Below, piece by piece: positions 1 through 9,300 of a stretch of DNA of 64,000 nucleotides. The notes beneath the pieces are model-generated. The model did not search any database. It was not told the DNA's origin and saw only the letters and a program-made list of their open reading frames with translations. The stretch is from assembly GCF_025371035.1 (NCBI RefSeq), contig NZ_JANZXB010000003.1, positions 124,001 through 188,000 of the forward strand, written 5' to 3'. Origin of the DNA: Sphingomonas sp. LC-1 (GTDB lineage Bacteria; Pseudomonadota; Alphaproteobacteria; Sphingomonadales; Sphingomonadaceae). Numbering within the stretch: position 1 is the stretch's first letter; every line of letters starts with the position of its first letter. A program made the translations under genes and the position numbers.

Positions 1-290
1 GGATTGCGCGCCAGATGCAGCCAGTCCTGCACCCAGCCTCCGGCGGGAACCCGCGCATAGCTGTACGCGCCGCCGAGCATCAGGATCAGCCCATGCACCC
101 CGATCAGCAGCATTGCCAGCTCGGTCAGCGGAAAGTGCCGCCGCCATGCCCAGAGCAGAGGCAGTGCGATCAGCACGGGCGCGATCTCCATCCACCATGT
201 CGCCCGGTCGAAGGGGTGCCATCCCGATGCGATCAGCCCGATCGCCCAGGCCGCGCTCAACAACGCCAGTCGTCTCGTTCGCCGCTCCAT
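1..290 (-). CDS. DUF2238 (YjdF-like) inner membrane protein, truncated by window edge
   Basis: This is the N-terminal 96 residues of a membrane protein that runs off the left edge. The ATG at 290 is the first good start. Hydrophobic segments lie at about residues 8-22, 35-48 and 57-74. The segment that follows them, LILMLGGAYSYARVPAGG followed by WVQDWLHLARN, matches the hallmark of the DUF2238/YjdF family (typically GGHYTYAxVPxG..LQD...RNHYDR). The family consists of small polytopic inner membrane proteins of unknown function, usually about 200 residues, so roughly half is visible. It diverges from the hydrolase gene that starts at 396. The family call comes from the motif, and no function can be assigned. 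Confidence 0.8.
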   Translation of the reverse strand, partial: MERRTRRLALLSAAWAIGLIASGWHPFDRATWWMEIAPVLIALPLLWAWRRHFPLTELAMLLIGVHGLILMLGGAYSYARVPAGGWVQDWLHLARN

Positions 291-395
291 CACCGGCACG
301 ATAATGGCGTGACGTCGCCCCGCAAGCGCAACTAGGCCGATTGCCGCCGCCGCGCCAGGATGCGAAGGACGACGCCCAGCAAAGGAAGGCCCGCC

Positions 396-1139
396 ATGAT
401 CATACGCAGCGACGAGTTCCAGGATGTCGAGGTGCCCGGATCGGGCCCGATGCGGATGCATATCTTCCGCCCCGCGATCGAGGGGCGCTTTCCCGGCGTC
501 ATGCTGTTTTCCGAAATCTATCAGGTGACCGCGCCGATCCGGCGGCTGGCGGCGATGCTGGCGGGACAGGGCTATGTCGTGGCGGTGCCCGAGGTCTATC
601 ATGAATATGAACCGGCGGGCACGGTGCTGGCCTATGACAAGCCGGGCACGGATCGCGGCAACGACCTGAAATTTACCAAGCCGGTTGCGGCCTATGACGC
701 GGATGCGGCGGCGGGGCTGGGTGCGCTGGCGGCGCATCCGGCCTGCAATGGGCGGCTCGGGACGTTCGGCGTGTGCCTGGGCGGGCATCTGGCCTATCGC
801 GCTGCGCTCGACCCGCGCGTGTCGGCAGCGGCCTGTTTCTATGCGACCGACATCCATTCGGGCACGCTGGGCGAAGGGCGTTCGGACGACAGCCTGGCGC
901 GGATGGCCGAATTGAAGGCGGAGACGATGTTCGTCTGGGGGCGGCAGGATCCGCACGTCCCCTATGCCGGGCGTGAGACGATCCGTGCGCGGCTGGAAGA
1001 GGTCGGCGCTTCGTACGAATGGCATGAGGTGGCGGGGCAGCACGCCTTCCTGCGCGACGAGGGGCCGCGTTACGATCCGGCCCTGTTTCTCCAGGCCATG
1101 GGCTGGACGCTGGCGCTCTATGCCCGTGCGCTTCGATAG
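396..1139 (+). CDS. Dienelactone hydrolase family protein
   Basis: A 247-residue alpha/beta hydrolase of the dienelactone hydrolase (DLH) family. The catalytic nucleophile is cysteine, seen as C127 in GVCLGGH, with D185 (GRQDPHVP) and H216 (AGQHAFLRDE) completing the Cys-Asp-His triad. The start at 396 is chosen because AAGGAAGG lies just upstream at about 382-389 and the N-terminus MIIRSDEF fits the family; an in-frame start at 360 would add 12 unlikely residues. DLH enzymes are cytoplasmic and hydrolyse lactones or esters, classically dienelactone in chlorocatechol degradation. No catechol pathway genes are nearby, so the substrate is unknown. Confidence 0.85.
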   Translation: MIIRSDEFQDVEVPGSGPMRMHIFRPAIEGRFPGVMLFSEIYQVTAPIRRLAAMLAGQGYVVAVPEVYHEYEPAGTVLAYDKPGTDRGNDLKFTKPVAAYDADAAAGLGALAAHPACNGRLGTFGVCLGGHLAYRAALDPRVSAAACFYATDIHSGTLGEGRSDDSLARMAELKAETMFVWGRQDPHVPYAGRETIRARLEEVGASYEWHEVAGQHAFLRDEGPRYDPALFLQAMGWTLALYARALR

Positions 1140-1247
1140 GGCGGAAATATCGGGTCCGTAACGAAAAAATCGTTTCGGGTCCGCGATCGCTTGCGGAAGT
1201 TTTAACGAGTTGTGACCGATATGGGCAGGCAAGAGACCTGCCCAGAC

Positions 1248-1829
1248 ATGCCATTCCCCTCCCTCCCGCGCCGTCGCTCCGGCCCTTCGCGTTCGATCCT
1301 TTTCGATGCGCGTGGGGCGACGATCGTCGAGTTCGCGCTTGTCGCGACGCCGTTCATCGCGCTGCTGCTCGCGATCATGCAGGCCAGCCTGGCCTATCTG
1401 GCGCAGGAGGCGCTGGAGAGCGCGGTCGAGGTCGCGGCGCGCAGCGTCATCACCGGCCAGGCCCAGGCCGGCGACATACAGGGCAGCGGCACCGGCATGA
1501 CCCAGGCCCAACTCGCCGAGCGCTTCCGTCGGAACGGCTGCGCCGCGCTGCCCTCGTTCATGTCCTGCGCGCGGCTTTACGTCGATGTGAAGAGTGCTGC
1601 GACCGGTACCGCGCTGGGCAGCAATGCCATGTCGCTGACCTTCGATGCGAATGGAAAGCCGACCAACAGCTTTTCCTATGATCTGGGCGAGCAAGGGGCG
1701 CTGGTCATGGTCCGCTTCATCTATCTCTGGCCGATGCGGGTCGCGCCGAACGCCGACCTGACCGGCAAGGGCAGTGGGCAGACCGTCCTGATGGCGACCT
1801 CGGTCTCCAAGTCCGAGGCCTATACGTGA
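1248..1829 (+). CDS. TadE-like pilus assembly protein (minor pseudopilin)
   Basis: A 193-residue protein with a short basic N-terminus, then DARGATIVEFALVATPFIAL running into a hydrophobic helix at about residues 26-50. The G-ATIVEFAL pattern is the TadE/TadG signature, where the glutamate follows a prepilin-peptidase-like site. TadE proteins are minor pseudopilins of Flp/Tad type IVc pili. Two in-frame starts lie upstream (GTG 1212, ATG 1221); ATG 1248 gives the most typical N-terminus. A hairpin (GGGCAGG/CCTGCCC, about 1224-1244) lies just before it. It is the first of three overlapping genes with tad-like products. The pilin, secretin and ATPase genes of a Tad system are not in this window. 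Confidence 0.8.
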   Translation: MPFPSLPRRRSGPSRSILFDARGATIVEFALVATPFIALLLAIMQASLAYLAQEALESAVEVAARSVITGQAQAGDIQGSGTGMTQAQLAERFRRNGCAALPSFMSCARLYVDVKSAATGTALGSNAMSLTFDANGKPTNSFSYDLGEQGALVMVRFIYLWPMRVAPNADLTGKGSGQTVLMATSVSKSEAYT

Positions 1830-2374
1830 TCCGGGGCCTGTCGCGCCGCGTCGCGGCCATGCGCGACCGGCGCGGGGTCGCGATGGTCGAGTTCGCGCTG
1901 ACCCTGCCGGTGATGCTGGTTCTGTATCTGGGCGGAGTTCAGCTTCAGGACGGGATCGCCTGCAACCGCAAGGTGACGATCGCCACCCGTGCGGCCAGCG
2001 ACCTGATCTCGCAGAACACCACCAGCCAGATTTCCGCGCGCGAGGTCGACGACAATCTGAAACTCGCGACGCAGGTGCTGCTGCCCTATGCCGCGAGCGG
2101 GGCGACGGTCCGCGTCACCCAGGTCGGGACGGTCGACGGCCGGACGAGCGTGATGTGGAGCCGGGGCCTGAACATCGCGCCCTATGTCCGCGGCAGTGCG
2201 ATCACCATCCCGCCCGAAATGCGACTGAACGGCACCTATTTCCTGTTTGCCGAAGTCACTTATGCCTACCGCCCGCCCAATTCCTTCGGGGCGATCGGGC
2301 CGCTGGCGCTCAAGGATTCGCTTTACATGATCCCCCGCAACACCGACCAGATCAATTGTCCGGACTGTCTGTGA
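1826..2374 (+). CDS. TadE-like pilus assembly protein
   Basis: A 182-residue protein whose GTG start overlaps the previous stop codon by 4 bp (GTGA), which suggests translational coupling. It has a basic N-terminus, then RRGVAMVEFALTLPVMLVL, the TadE/G signature with a single N-terminal hydrophobic helix (about residues 17-40). The C-terminal part is beta-rich, with a CPDC motif at the end (NCPDCL). It probably acts as a minor pseudopilin or anchor at the inner membrane with its two neighbours. The family assignment is secure; a role in actual Tad pilus assembly is inferred. Confidence 0.8.
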   Translation: MIRGLSRRVAAMRDRRGVAMVEFALTLPVMLVLYLGGVQLQDGIACNRKVTIATRAASDLISQNTTSQISAREVDDNLKLATQVLLPYAASGATVRVTQVGTVDGRTSVMWSRGLNIAPYVRGSAITIPPEMRLNGTYFLFAEVTYAYRPPNSFGAIGPLALKDSLYMIPRNTDQINCPDCL

Positions 2375-2376
2375 CC

Positions 2377-3702
2377 ATGGCCCTTACCCGGAGCTTTTCG
2401 CTCCGTACCATGCTCCGCCAGCGTCGTGGCAACGTCATGATGATGTTCGCGCTGGCACTGGCGCCGCTGACATGCTCGATCGGCATGGGGGTCGATTACG
2501 CCCGCGCCATGAAGTCGCAGACCAAGCTGAATGCCATTGCCGACGCCGCCGCCCTGCTGGCGGTCAGCAAGAGCGCGATGCAGGCGGATGACGGCTATGC
2601 GGCCTATGTCGCCCGGCAGTTCTTCGTGCTGCAATCGGCGTCCCTGATAAAGTCGAGCGGGATCACGCTGTCCAACCTGACGATCCAGGCCCCCACCGAC
2701 GCCAGTGGCCGCCGGACCGCGACGGTCAGCTATCGCGCGACATCGAGCAACGTCTTTGCCCGCGTCATGGGGCTGAACAACCTGACCATTTCGGGCAAGT
2801 CGGCGACGACCAACGCGACCGCGCCGGATATCGACTTCTACATGCTGCTCGACGTGTCCAACTCGATGGCGCTGCCCACCACCACCGCCGGATTGGCCAA
2901 GGTCGCGGCCAGCAATTCGAGCGGTTGCCAATTCGCCTGTCATACGGTCACCGGCACGCCGATGGGGCGGGACAGGAACGGCAATATGACGGACCTGTAC
3001 GGCGTCGCCAAATCCTATGGCCTGCCCCTGCGTATCGATGAGGAGGGACGCGCGGTGTCCAAGCTCGCCGCGAACGCCACCAGCACGTCGAGCAAGAATG
3101 GCGCCGACTATCGGATCGCGATCGCGACCTTCCGCGGACAGGGTGCGTTCTCCATTCTTCAGCGGCGAACCGACAGAATGGCCGATGCGGCGCAGACCAC
3201 GCAGGACCTGGTCCCCTATCAATTCTACAAGAACGGGTGCCCCACCTCGGCCTGCAAGACGACCGATCCGGGTTATGGGGACAATGACACGGCGGTCAGC
3301 GACGCCATGGAACAGATGAACAGCCAGTTGATCACCGACCCCGGCACCGGGATCAACAGAAATGCGCCGCAGGCGGTGATGTTCATCGTCACCGACGGGG
3401 TGCGCGACGAACGCCGGACCAACAACCAGCCGGAGGTCGTGATCGACACCGCCAAATGCGACATGATCAAGGCGCGCGGCGTTCGTATCGCGGTGCTCTA
3501 TACGGAATATCTGCCGGAATCGCTGACCGGTAACCGGTTCGGGCAATCGGCGGTCGCGCCCTATCTCTACAAGGTCGAACCGGCGCTGAAGGCCTGTGCC
3601 TCGGCCGGCCTCTATACCAAGGTCACGACCGACCAGGACATATACAGCGCCCTCGACGCGCTGTTCCAGAATGCGGTGGCGACCGCGCGCATCACCAACT
3701 GA
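2377..3702 (+). CDS. TadG-like protein with von Willebrand factor A domain
   Basis: A 441-residue protein. RRGNVMMMFALALAPLTCSIGM near the N-terminus is a TadE/G-type helix, followed by the Flp-pilus TadG segment (DYARAMKSQTKLNAIADAAAL). A vWA-like domain starts at about residue 150 with a MIDAS-type DVSNS (D159-x-S161-x-S163) and a later VMFIVTDGVRDE strand. TadG proteins are envelope components, and vWA domains bind metal and mediate protein contacts. The ATG at 2377 was chosen; a GTG at 2371 overlaps the upstream TGA by 4 bp, exactly like the previous junction, and is an equally good candidate. Only 18 bp separate it from the convergent ABC-F gene. Confidence 0.82.
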   Translation: MALTRSFSLRTMLRQRRGNVMMMFALALAPLTCSIGMGVDYARAMKSQTKLNAIADAAALLAVSKSAMQADDGYAAYVARQFFVLQSASLIKSSGITLSNLTIQAPTDASGRRTATVSYRATSSNVFARVMGLNNLTISGKSATTNATAPDIDFYMLLDVSNSMALPTTTAGLAKVAASNSSGCQFACHTVTGTPMGRDRNGNMTDLYGVAKSYGLPLRIDEEGRAVSKLAANATSTSSKNGADYRIAIATFRGQGAFSILQRRTDRMADAAQTTQDLVPYQFYKNGCPTSACKTTDPGYGDNDTAVSDAMEQMNSQLITDPGTGINRNAPQAVMFIVTDGVRDERRTNNQPEVVIDTAKCDMIKARGVRIAVLYTEYLPESLTGNRFGQSAVAPYLYKVEPALKACASAGLYTKVTTDQDIYSALDALFQNAVATARITN

Positions 3703-3720
3703 CGCGCGCGGGGCGGGGGG

Positions 3721-5505
<1,785 letters not shown>

Positions 5506-5618
5506 GATGGCATTGCAGTTAGGGGCGCGGGGGGAACCGGGCAAGCGCCTCGCGCGCTGTCGCGCCGCTGTATGATCCATTCAGAGGCTGTTCAACGGTT
5601 GCCCGCTATGCCAGTTTC

Positions 5619-5936
5619 ATGTCGATGACCGTCCTTTTGGCTCTGCTTGCCGCACCAATGGGTTCGCCGCCGATGGTTGAGCCTTTGATGGGAATGGCCC
5701 CCGATCAGCGTCGCGGTGACCAGATGCGCGCGTTCCAGGCGCGCCGGGAAGGCAATTTGTCGTTACGTGAAATCGAACAGCGGGTCGTGCCCACTATGCG
5801 CGATTCGCAATATATCGGTTTCGACTATGATGCGAGCGCACAGATTTACACGCTCAAATTCCTGCGCAATGGAACGGTCATCTGGGTGGAAGTGGACGGG
5901 CGTACCGGCAAGGTCATCGGCCGGACCGACGGCTGA
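5619..5936 (+). CDS. Exported PepSY-like domain protein next to two-component genes
   Basis: A 105-residue protein with a short hydrophobic N-terminus (MTVLLALLAAP, probable signal sequence) and a C-terminal PepSY-like fold. The pattern is SLREIEQRVVP, then YIGFDYDASAQIYTLKF, ending VDGRTGKVIGRTDG. PepSY domains sit in the periplasm or on membrane proteins and often accompany sensor kinases. The gene lies 42 bp upstream of a response regulator and in the same direction, the common PepSY-regulator-kinase arrangement in alphaproteobacteria. It may modulate or be controlled by that kinase; this is inference from order only. ATG 5625 is an alternative start. Confidence 0.75.
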   Translation: MSMTVLLALLAAPMGSPPMVEPLMGMAPDQRRGDQMRAFQARREGNLSLREIEQRVVPTMRDSQYIGFDYDASAQIYTLKFLRNGTVIWVEVDGRTGKVIGRTDG

Positions 5937-5978
5937 CCGCCGCCGCTTCCGCCAAAGGGGAATGATAGGAGTTTTGCG

Positions 5979-6668
5979 ATGCGCGTTCTGATCGTCGAGG
6001 ACGAGCCCAATCTCGGCCAGCAGTTGAAGTCCACCCTGGAGGGGGCGGGCTATGCCATCGACCTTGCCACCGATGGCGAGGAGGGGCATTTCCTGGGCTC
6101 GACCGAGAGTTACGATGCGATCGTCCTCGACCTGGGTCTGCCCGAAATCGACGGGCTGACCGTGCTCGACCGGTGGCGCAAGGAGGGCAAGACCACGCCG
6201 GTCCTCGTCCTGACCGCGCGCGACAGCTGGTCGGACAAGGTCGCCGGGCTGGATGCTGGGGCCGACGATTATGTCGCCAAGCCGTTCCAGACCGAGGAAC
6301 TGATCGCCCGCCTCCGCGCGCTGATCCGCCGCGCCAGCGGCAATGCCTCGTCCGAGCTGACGGCAGGCGATGTCCGCCTCGACACGCGTTCGGGCAAGGT
6401 CACCCGCGCGGGCGAGCCGGTGAAGCTGACCGCGCAGGAATATAAGCTGCTCTCCTATCTGCTCCATCACAAGGGCAAGGTGGTCAGCCGTACCGAGCTG
6501 ATCGAGCATATCTATGACCAGGATTTCGACCGCGATTCGAACACGATCGAGGTGTTCGTGACGCGTATCCGCAAGAAGCTGGGCCAGGATGTGATCACGA
6601 CCATCCGGGGCCTAGGATACAGCCTGGACGATCCGGCGGCGGGCGGCGCGGCAGGGGCGGTGGCCTGA
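5979..6668 (+). CDS. OmpR/PhoB-type response regulator
   Basis: A 229-residue response regulator. The receiver domain has acidic residues E7-D8, phosphoacceptor D51 (IVLDLGLPEIDG), and K101 (GADDYVAKPF). The C-terminal winged helix (about 125-220) contains LTAQEYKLLSYLLHHKGKVV and the recognition region NTIEVFVTRIRKKLG. A good ribosome binding site (AGGAG, about 5968-5972) precedes the ATG. It is followed by a histidine kinase gene 13 bp downstream, so they form one operon and a cognate pair. The best resemblance is to PhoP-like regulators, but the regulated genes and the signal cannot be read from the sequence. Confidence 0.9.
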   Translation: MRVLIVEDEPNLGQQLKSTLEGAGYAIDLATDGEEGHFLGSTESYDAIVLDLGLPEIDGLTVLDRWRKEGKTTPVLVLTARDSWSDKVAGLDAGADDYVAKPFQTEELIARLRALIRRASGNASSELTAGDVRLDTRSGKVTRAGEPVKLTAQEYKLLSYLLHHKGKVVSRTELIEHIYDQDFDRDSNTIEVFVTRIRKKLGQDVITTIRGLGYSLDDPAAGGAAGAVA

Positions 6669-6681
6669 AGGCCAGTTCCTC

Positions 6682-8049
6682 GTGAAGGACGGACACACCT
6701 CGCGCCCGACCCTGCGGACGGGATCGCTGTCGCGTCGCATGATCCTGATCGCGGCGGCGTGGATATTGGTCCTGCTGACCGGCGGCGGTTTCGCACTCGA
6801 CCGGGTGCTGGTGACGGCGGTCACGCAGAATTTCGACGATCGCCAGGCCTATGTGCTGCAATCCCTGCTCGTATCCGCCGCGGTGGATTCGCAGGGCGAG
6901 GTCTGGTTCAATCGCGAACCCGCCGATCAGGGTTTTCTGGAACCCGGATCGGGCGTCTATTGGCAGGTGTCGGGCAAGGGGCATGATCCCTTTCCGTCCC
7001 GGTCGCTGTGGGATCGGCATCTGGCCTATGGCACGCCGCACAATGACGATACGATCCACGTCTATACCAGCAACCAATTTCCCGATGAACGGCTGCGCAT
7101 CGTCGAACGCGATGTGAAACTGCCCGGATCGGACGTGCGCTGGCGGTTCCAGGTGGCGCAGCGCACGACGGGGCTCGATGCGCAGATCGGGGCGCTTCGC
7201 CGGACCCTGGTGCGCAGCTTCGCGCTGCTCGGAGTCGGCCTGTTGCTGATGGCCGCAATGCAGACCTTTTACGGCCTCTATCCGCTTCGCCGGGTGCGTG
7301 AGGAGATTGCCGAGATGCGCGCCGGGCGGGCCAATCGCATTTCCGATGCGATGCCCAACGAAGTGGCGCCGATGGTCGAGGAACTCAACGCGCTGATCGA
7401 GCATAACGAGAAGCAGGCCGAGGAAGCGCGGCGTCATGCCGGCAATCTCGCCCATGCGCTCAAGACGCCGCTGACCGTCATCATGAACGCCGCGACCGCC
7501 AAGTCCGAAGATCTGTCCGAGACCGTGATCCGTGAGGCGCGGACGATGCGGCGACAGGTGGACCACCATCTCGCCCGCGCCCGTGCGGTCGGGCGGCGCG
7601 GCTCCGCGCATAGCCGGGCGGATGTCTGGCCCAGCCTGGAATCGGTCGAGCGCGCCGTGGGCCGCCTCTATCGCCATGTCCGTATCGACATTGACGGGCC
7701 CAAGGACCTGGCGGTCCATGTCGAGCGGCAGGATCTAGACGAGATGCTGGGCAATCTGGTCGAGAACGCGGCCAAATATGGCGGCGGCAGCGTCTTCGTG
7801 ACGGTGGGAGCCCAGGCCGGGTTCGTCGAGATATTGGTCGAGGACGACGGCACCGGCATTCCCGAGAACGAACGCGTCCGCATCTTCGACCGCGGCGTCC
7901 GGCTCGACACGGGCAAGCCCGGCACCGGCCTGGGCCTCGCCATCGTGCGCGACGTGGCGGAGATTTACGGCGGCACGGTGTCGCTGGAGGAAAGCGAGGA
8001 TCTGGGCGGGCTGCTGGTCCGGCTCCGCCTTCCGGCAGCGGTGGGGTAG
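6682..8049 (+). CDS. Sensor histidine kinase (partner of upstream regulator)
   Basis: A 455-residue kinase with a GTG start. Transmembrane helices lie at about 20-40 and 172-192, flanking a periplasmic sensor of about 130 residues. It has a HAMP-like stretch (about 193-245) and a dimerisation box NLAHALKTPLTV with phospho-acceptor H258. The ATPase boxes are LGNLVENAAKYGG (N), VEDDGTGIPE (G1) and GTGLGLAIVRD (G2). The cytoplasmic ALKTPL (instead of HELRTPL) and the overall layout resemble PhoQ-like kinases. It is co-transcribed with the regulator at 5979. The downstream 200 bp hold a large inverted repeat instead of a simple terminator. Confidence 0.88.
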   Translation: MKDGHTSRPTLRTGSLSRRMILIAAAWILVLLTGGGFALDRVLVTAVTQNFDDRQAYVLQSLLVSAAVDSQGEVWFNREPADQGFLEPGSGVYWQVSGKGHDPFPSRSLWDRHLAYGTPHNDDTIHVYTSNQFPDERLRIVERDVKLPGSDVRWRFQVAQRTTGLDAQIGALRRTLVRSFALLGVGLLLMAAMQTFYGLYPLRRVREEIAEMRAGRANRISDAMPNEVAPMVEELNALIEHNEKQAEEARRHAGNLAHALKTPLTVIMNAATAKSEDLSETVIREARTMRRQVDHHLARARAVGRRGSAHSRADVWPSLESVERAVGRLYRHVRIDIDGPKDLAVHVERQDLDEMLGNLVENAAKYGGGSVFVTVGAQAGFVEILVEDDGTGIPENERVRIFDRGVRLDTGKPGTGLGLAIVRDVAEIYGGTVSLEESEDLGGLLVRLRLPAAVG

Positions 8050-8066
8050 CACCTTCCGACTTTCCG

Positions 8067-8205
8067 GTTCGCGCGGAGGCGCGGAGAACGCGGAGGGGGT
8101 GTGCCGAGCGGCACGCTCGATACTTCCTCACGAGCCGGTGGGGGTGAAGGACGGGCGGTGCCGCCAGGTACGACACCTCCGCGTTCTCCGCGCCTCCGCG
8201 CGAAC
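8067..8205. repeat. Long inverted repeat element, 30-bp perfect arms
   Basis: Two perfectly complementary 30-bp arms at 8067-8096 and 8176-8205 flank a 79-bp centre. The arm contains GCGCGGAGGCGCGGAG, built from short GCGGAG/GCGCGGAG units. Weaker complementarity continues inward (about 8098-8113 against 8155-8172). The element fills the space between the kinase gene and the convergent monooxygenase gene. The same core occurs at 13341-13364 and, inverted, at 13440-13468. As RNA it would fold into a long hairpin that may act in termination. No ORF in it looks real. Confidence 0.8.
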
Positions 8206-8249
8206 AAAATTTCCTTCGCGCCGTCATGCCTCCGCGCGAAATTCCAGGA

Positions 8250-9251
8250 TCAGGCCGTCACCGTCTCCAGGGCATCCATCGCCCGCGCCGCAATGCCGAT
8301 CGAGCGCTTGCGCGCCTCATGGTCAAAGATCGCACTCACCACCATCACCTCATCGACCTTGGTCCGCTCGACAAAGGCGGCAAGCTGACGCTCTACCGTC
8401 TCCCGCGAGCCGATTGCCGAGCAGGACAGGACGGATCCGAGAATCGCCGCGCCTTGTACGCCGAGACTATCGCGATAGCCGGGGACGGGCGGGGGGAGTT
8501 TGCCGGGGCGACCGGTGCGCAGGGCGACGAAGGCTTGTTGCTGCGAACTCGCCAGCAATTCCGCTTCCTCATCGGTATCGGCGGCGAAGACGTTGAACCC
8601 CGCCATCGCATAGGGCTTGTCCAGCACCGCCGAGGGCCGGAAATCCCGCCGATAGATGGCCAGCGCATCGTCCAGCGCGTCGGGCGCGAAATGCGAGGCG
8701 AAGGCGTAGGGAAGCCCCAGCGCGGCGGCGAGTTGCGCGCCGTACAGGCTCGACCCCAATATCCACATTTGGGGCTTTGCCCCCGCGCCCGGCGTCGCGA
8801 CGATGCCGGTCTGGCCGTCATCGGCGAAATAGCTTTGCAGCTCCATCACGTCGCGCGGGAAGGCGTTGGGATCGCTGTCCAGCGTCCGGCGCAGCGCGCG
8901 GGCGACGCGCTGGTCCGATCCGGGCGCGCGGCCCAGCCCCAGGTCGATCCGGCCGGGGAACAGCGCATCGAGCGTCCCGAACTGCTCGGCGATGGTCAGC
9001 GGTGCGTGATTGGGCAGCATGATGCCGCCCGCACCGATCCGGATCGTCCTGGTCGCCGCACCGACATGCGCTAGCACCACGGCCGTTGCGGCCGATGCAA
9101 TGCCCGTCATGCCGTGATGCTCGGCGGTCCAATATCGGTGGAAGCCGCTTGCCTCCGCATGGGCGGCGAGGTCGGCGGCGTTGGCCAACGCCTGCGCCAC
9201 GGTGCCGCCTTCGATGACGGGCACCAGATCGAGCAAGGAATAGCGTGTCAT
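8250..9251 (-). CDS. LLM class flavin-dependent oxidoreductase (luciferase-like)
   Basis: A 333-residue single-domain luciferase-like monooxygenase of the MsnO8/YhbW-like subgroup. Typical segments are [20 protein letters not shown] near residue 40, [16 protein letters not shown] and [25 protein letters not shown] around 85-115. These residues form the TIM-barrel entrance and the flavin-binding region. Such enzymes use FMNH2 from a separate reductase to oxidise unknown substrates. It lies downstream of the subtilase gene on the same strand (49 bp gap), but no functional link is evident. The start at 9251 fits the family's usual short N-terminus ([12 protein letters not shown]). Confidence 0.87.
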   Translation of the reverse strand: MTRYSLLDLVPVIEGGTVAQALANAADLAAHAEASGFHRYWTAEHHGMTGIASAATAVVLAHVGAATRTIRIGAGGIMLPNHAPLTIAEQFGTLDALFPGRIDLGLGRAPGSDQRVARALRRTLDSDPNAFPRDVMELQSYFADDGQTGIVATPGAGAKPQMWILGSSLYGAQLAAALGLPYAFASHFAPDALDDALAIYRRDFRPSAVLDKPYAMAGFNVFAADTDEEAELLASSQQQAFVALRTGRPGKLPPPVPGYRDSLGVQGAAILGSVLSCSAIGSRETVERQLAAFVERTKVDEVMVVSAIFDHEARKRSIGIAARAMDALETVTA

Positions 9252-9300
9252 GACAGCTAGATGGGGATGCGCGGCCGCCCCCGCCAGCCAAGACCGCGTA

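Noticed and set aside
8067-8205. Protein gene hidden in the GCGGAG-rich repeat (several short frames exist)
   Set aside because: Frames are Arg/Ala/Pro-rich, cross the inverted arms and have no ribosome binding site; the symmetry explains the sequence.
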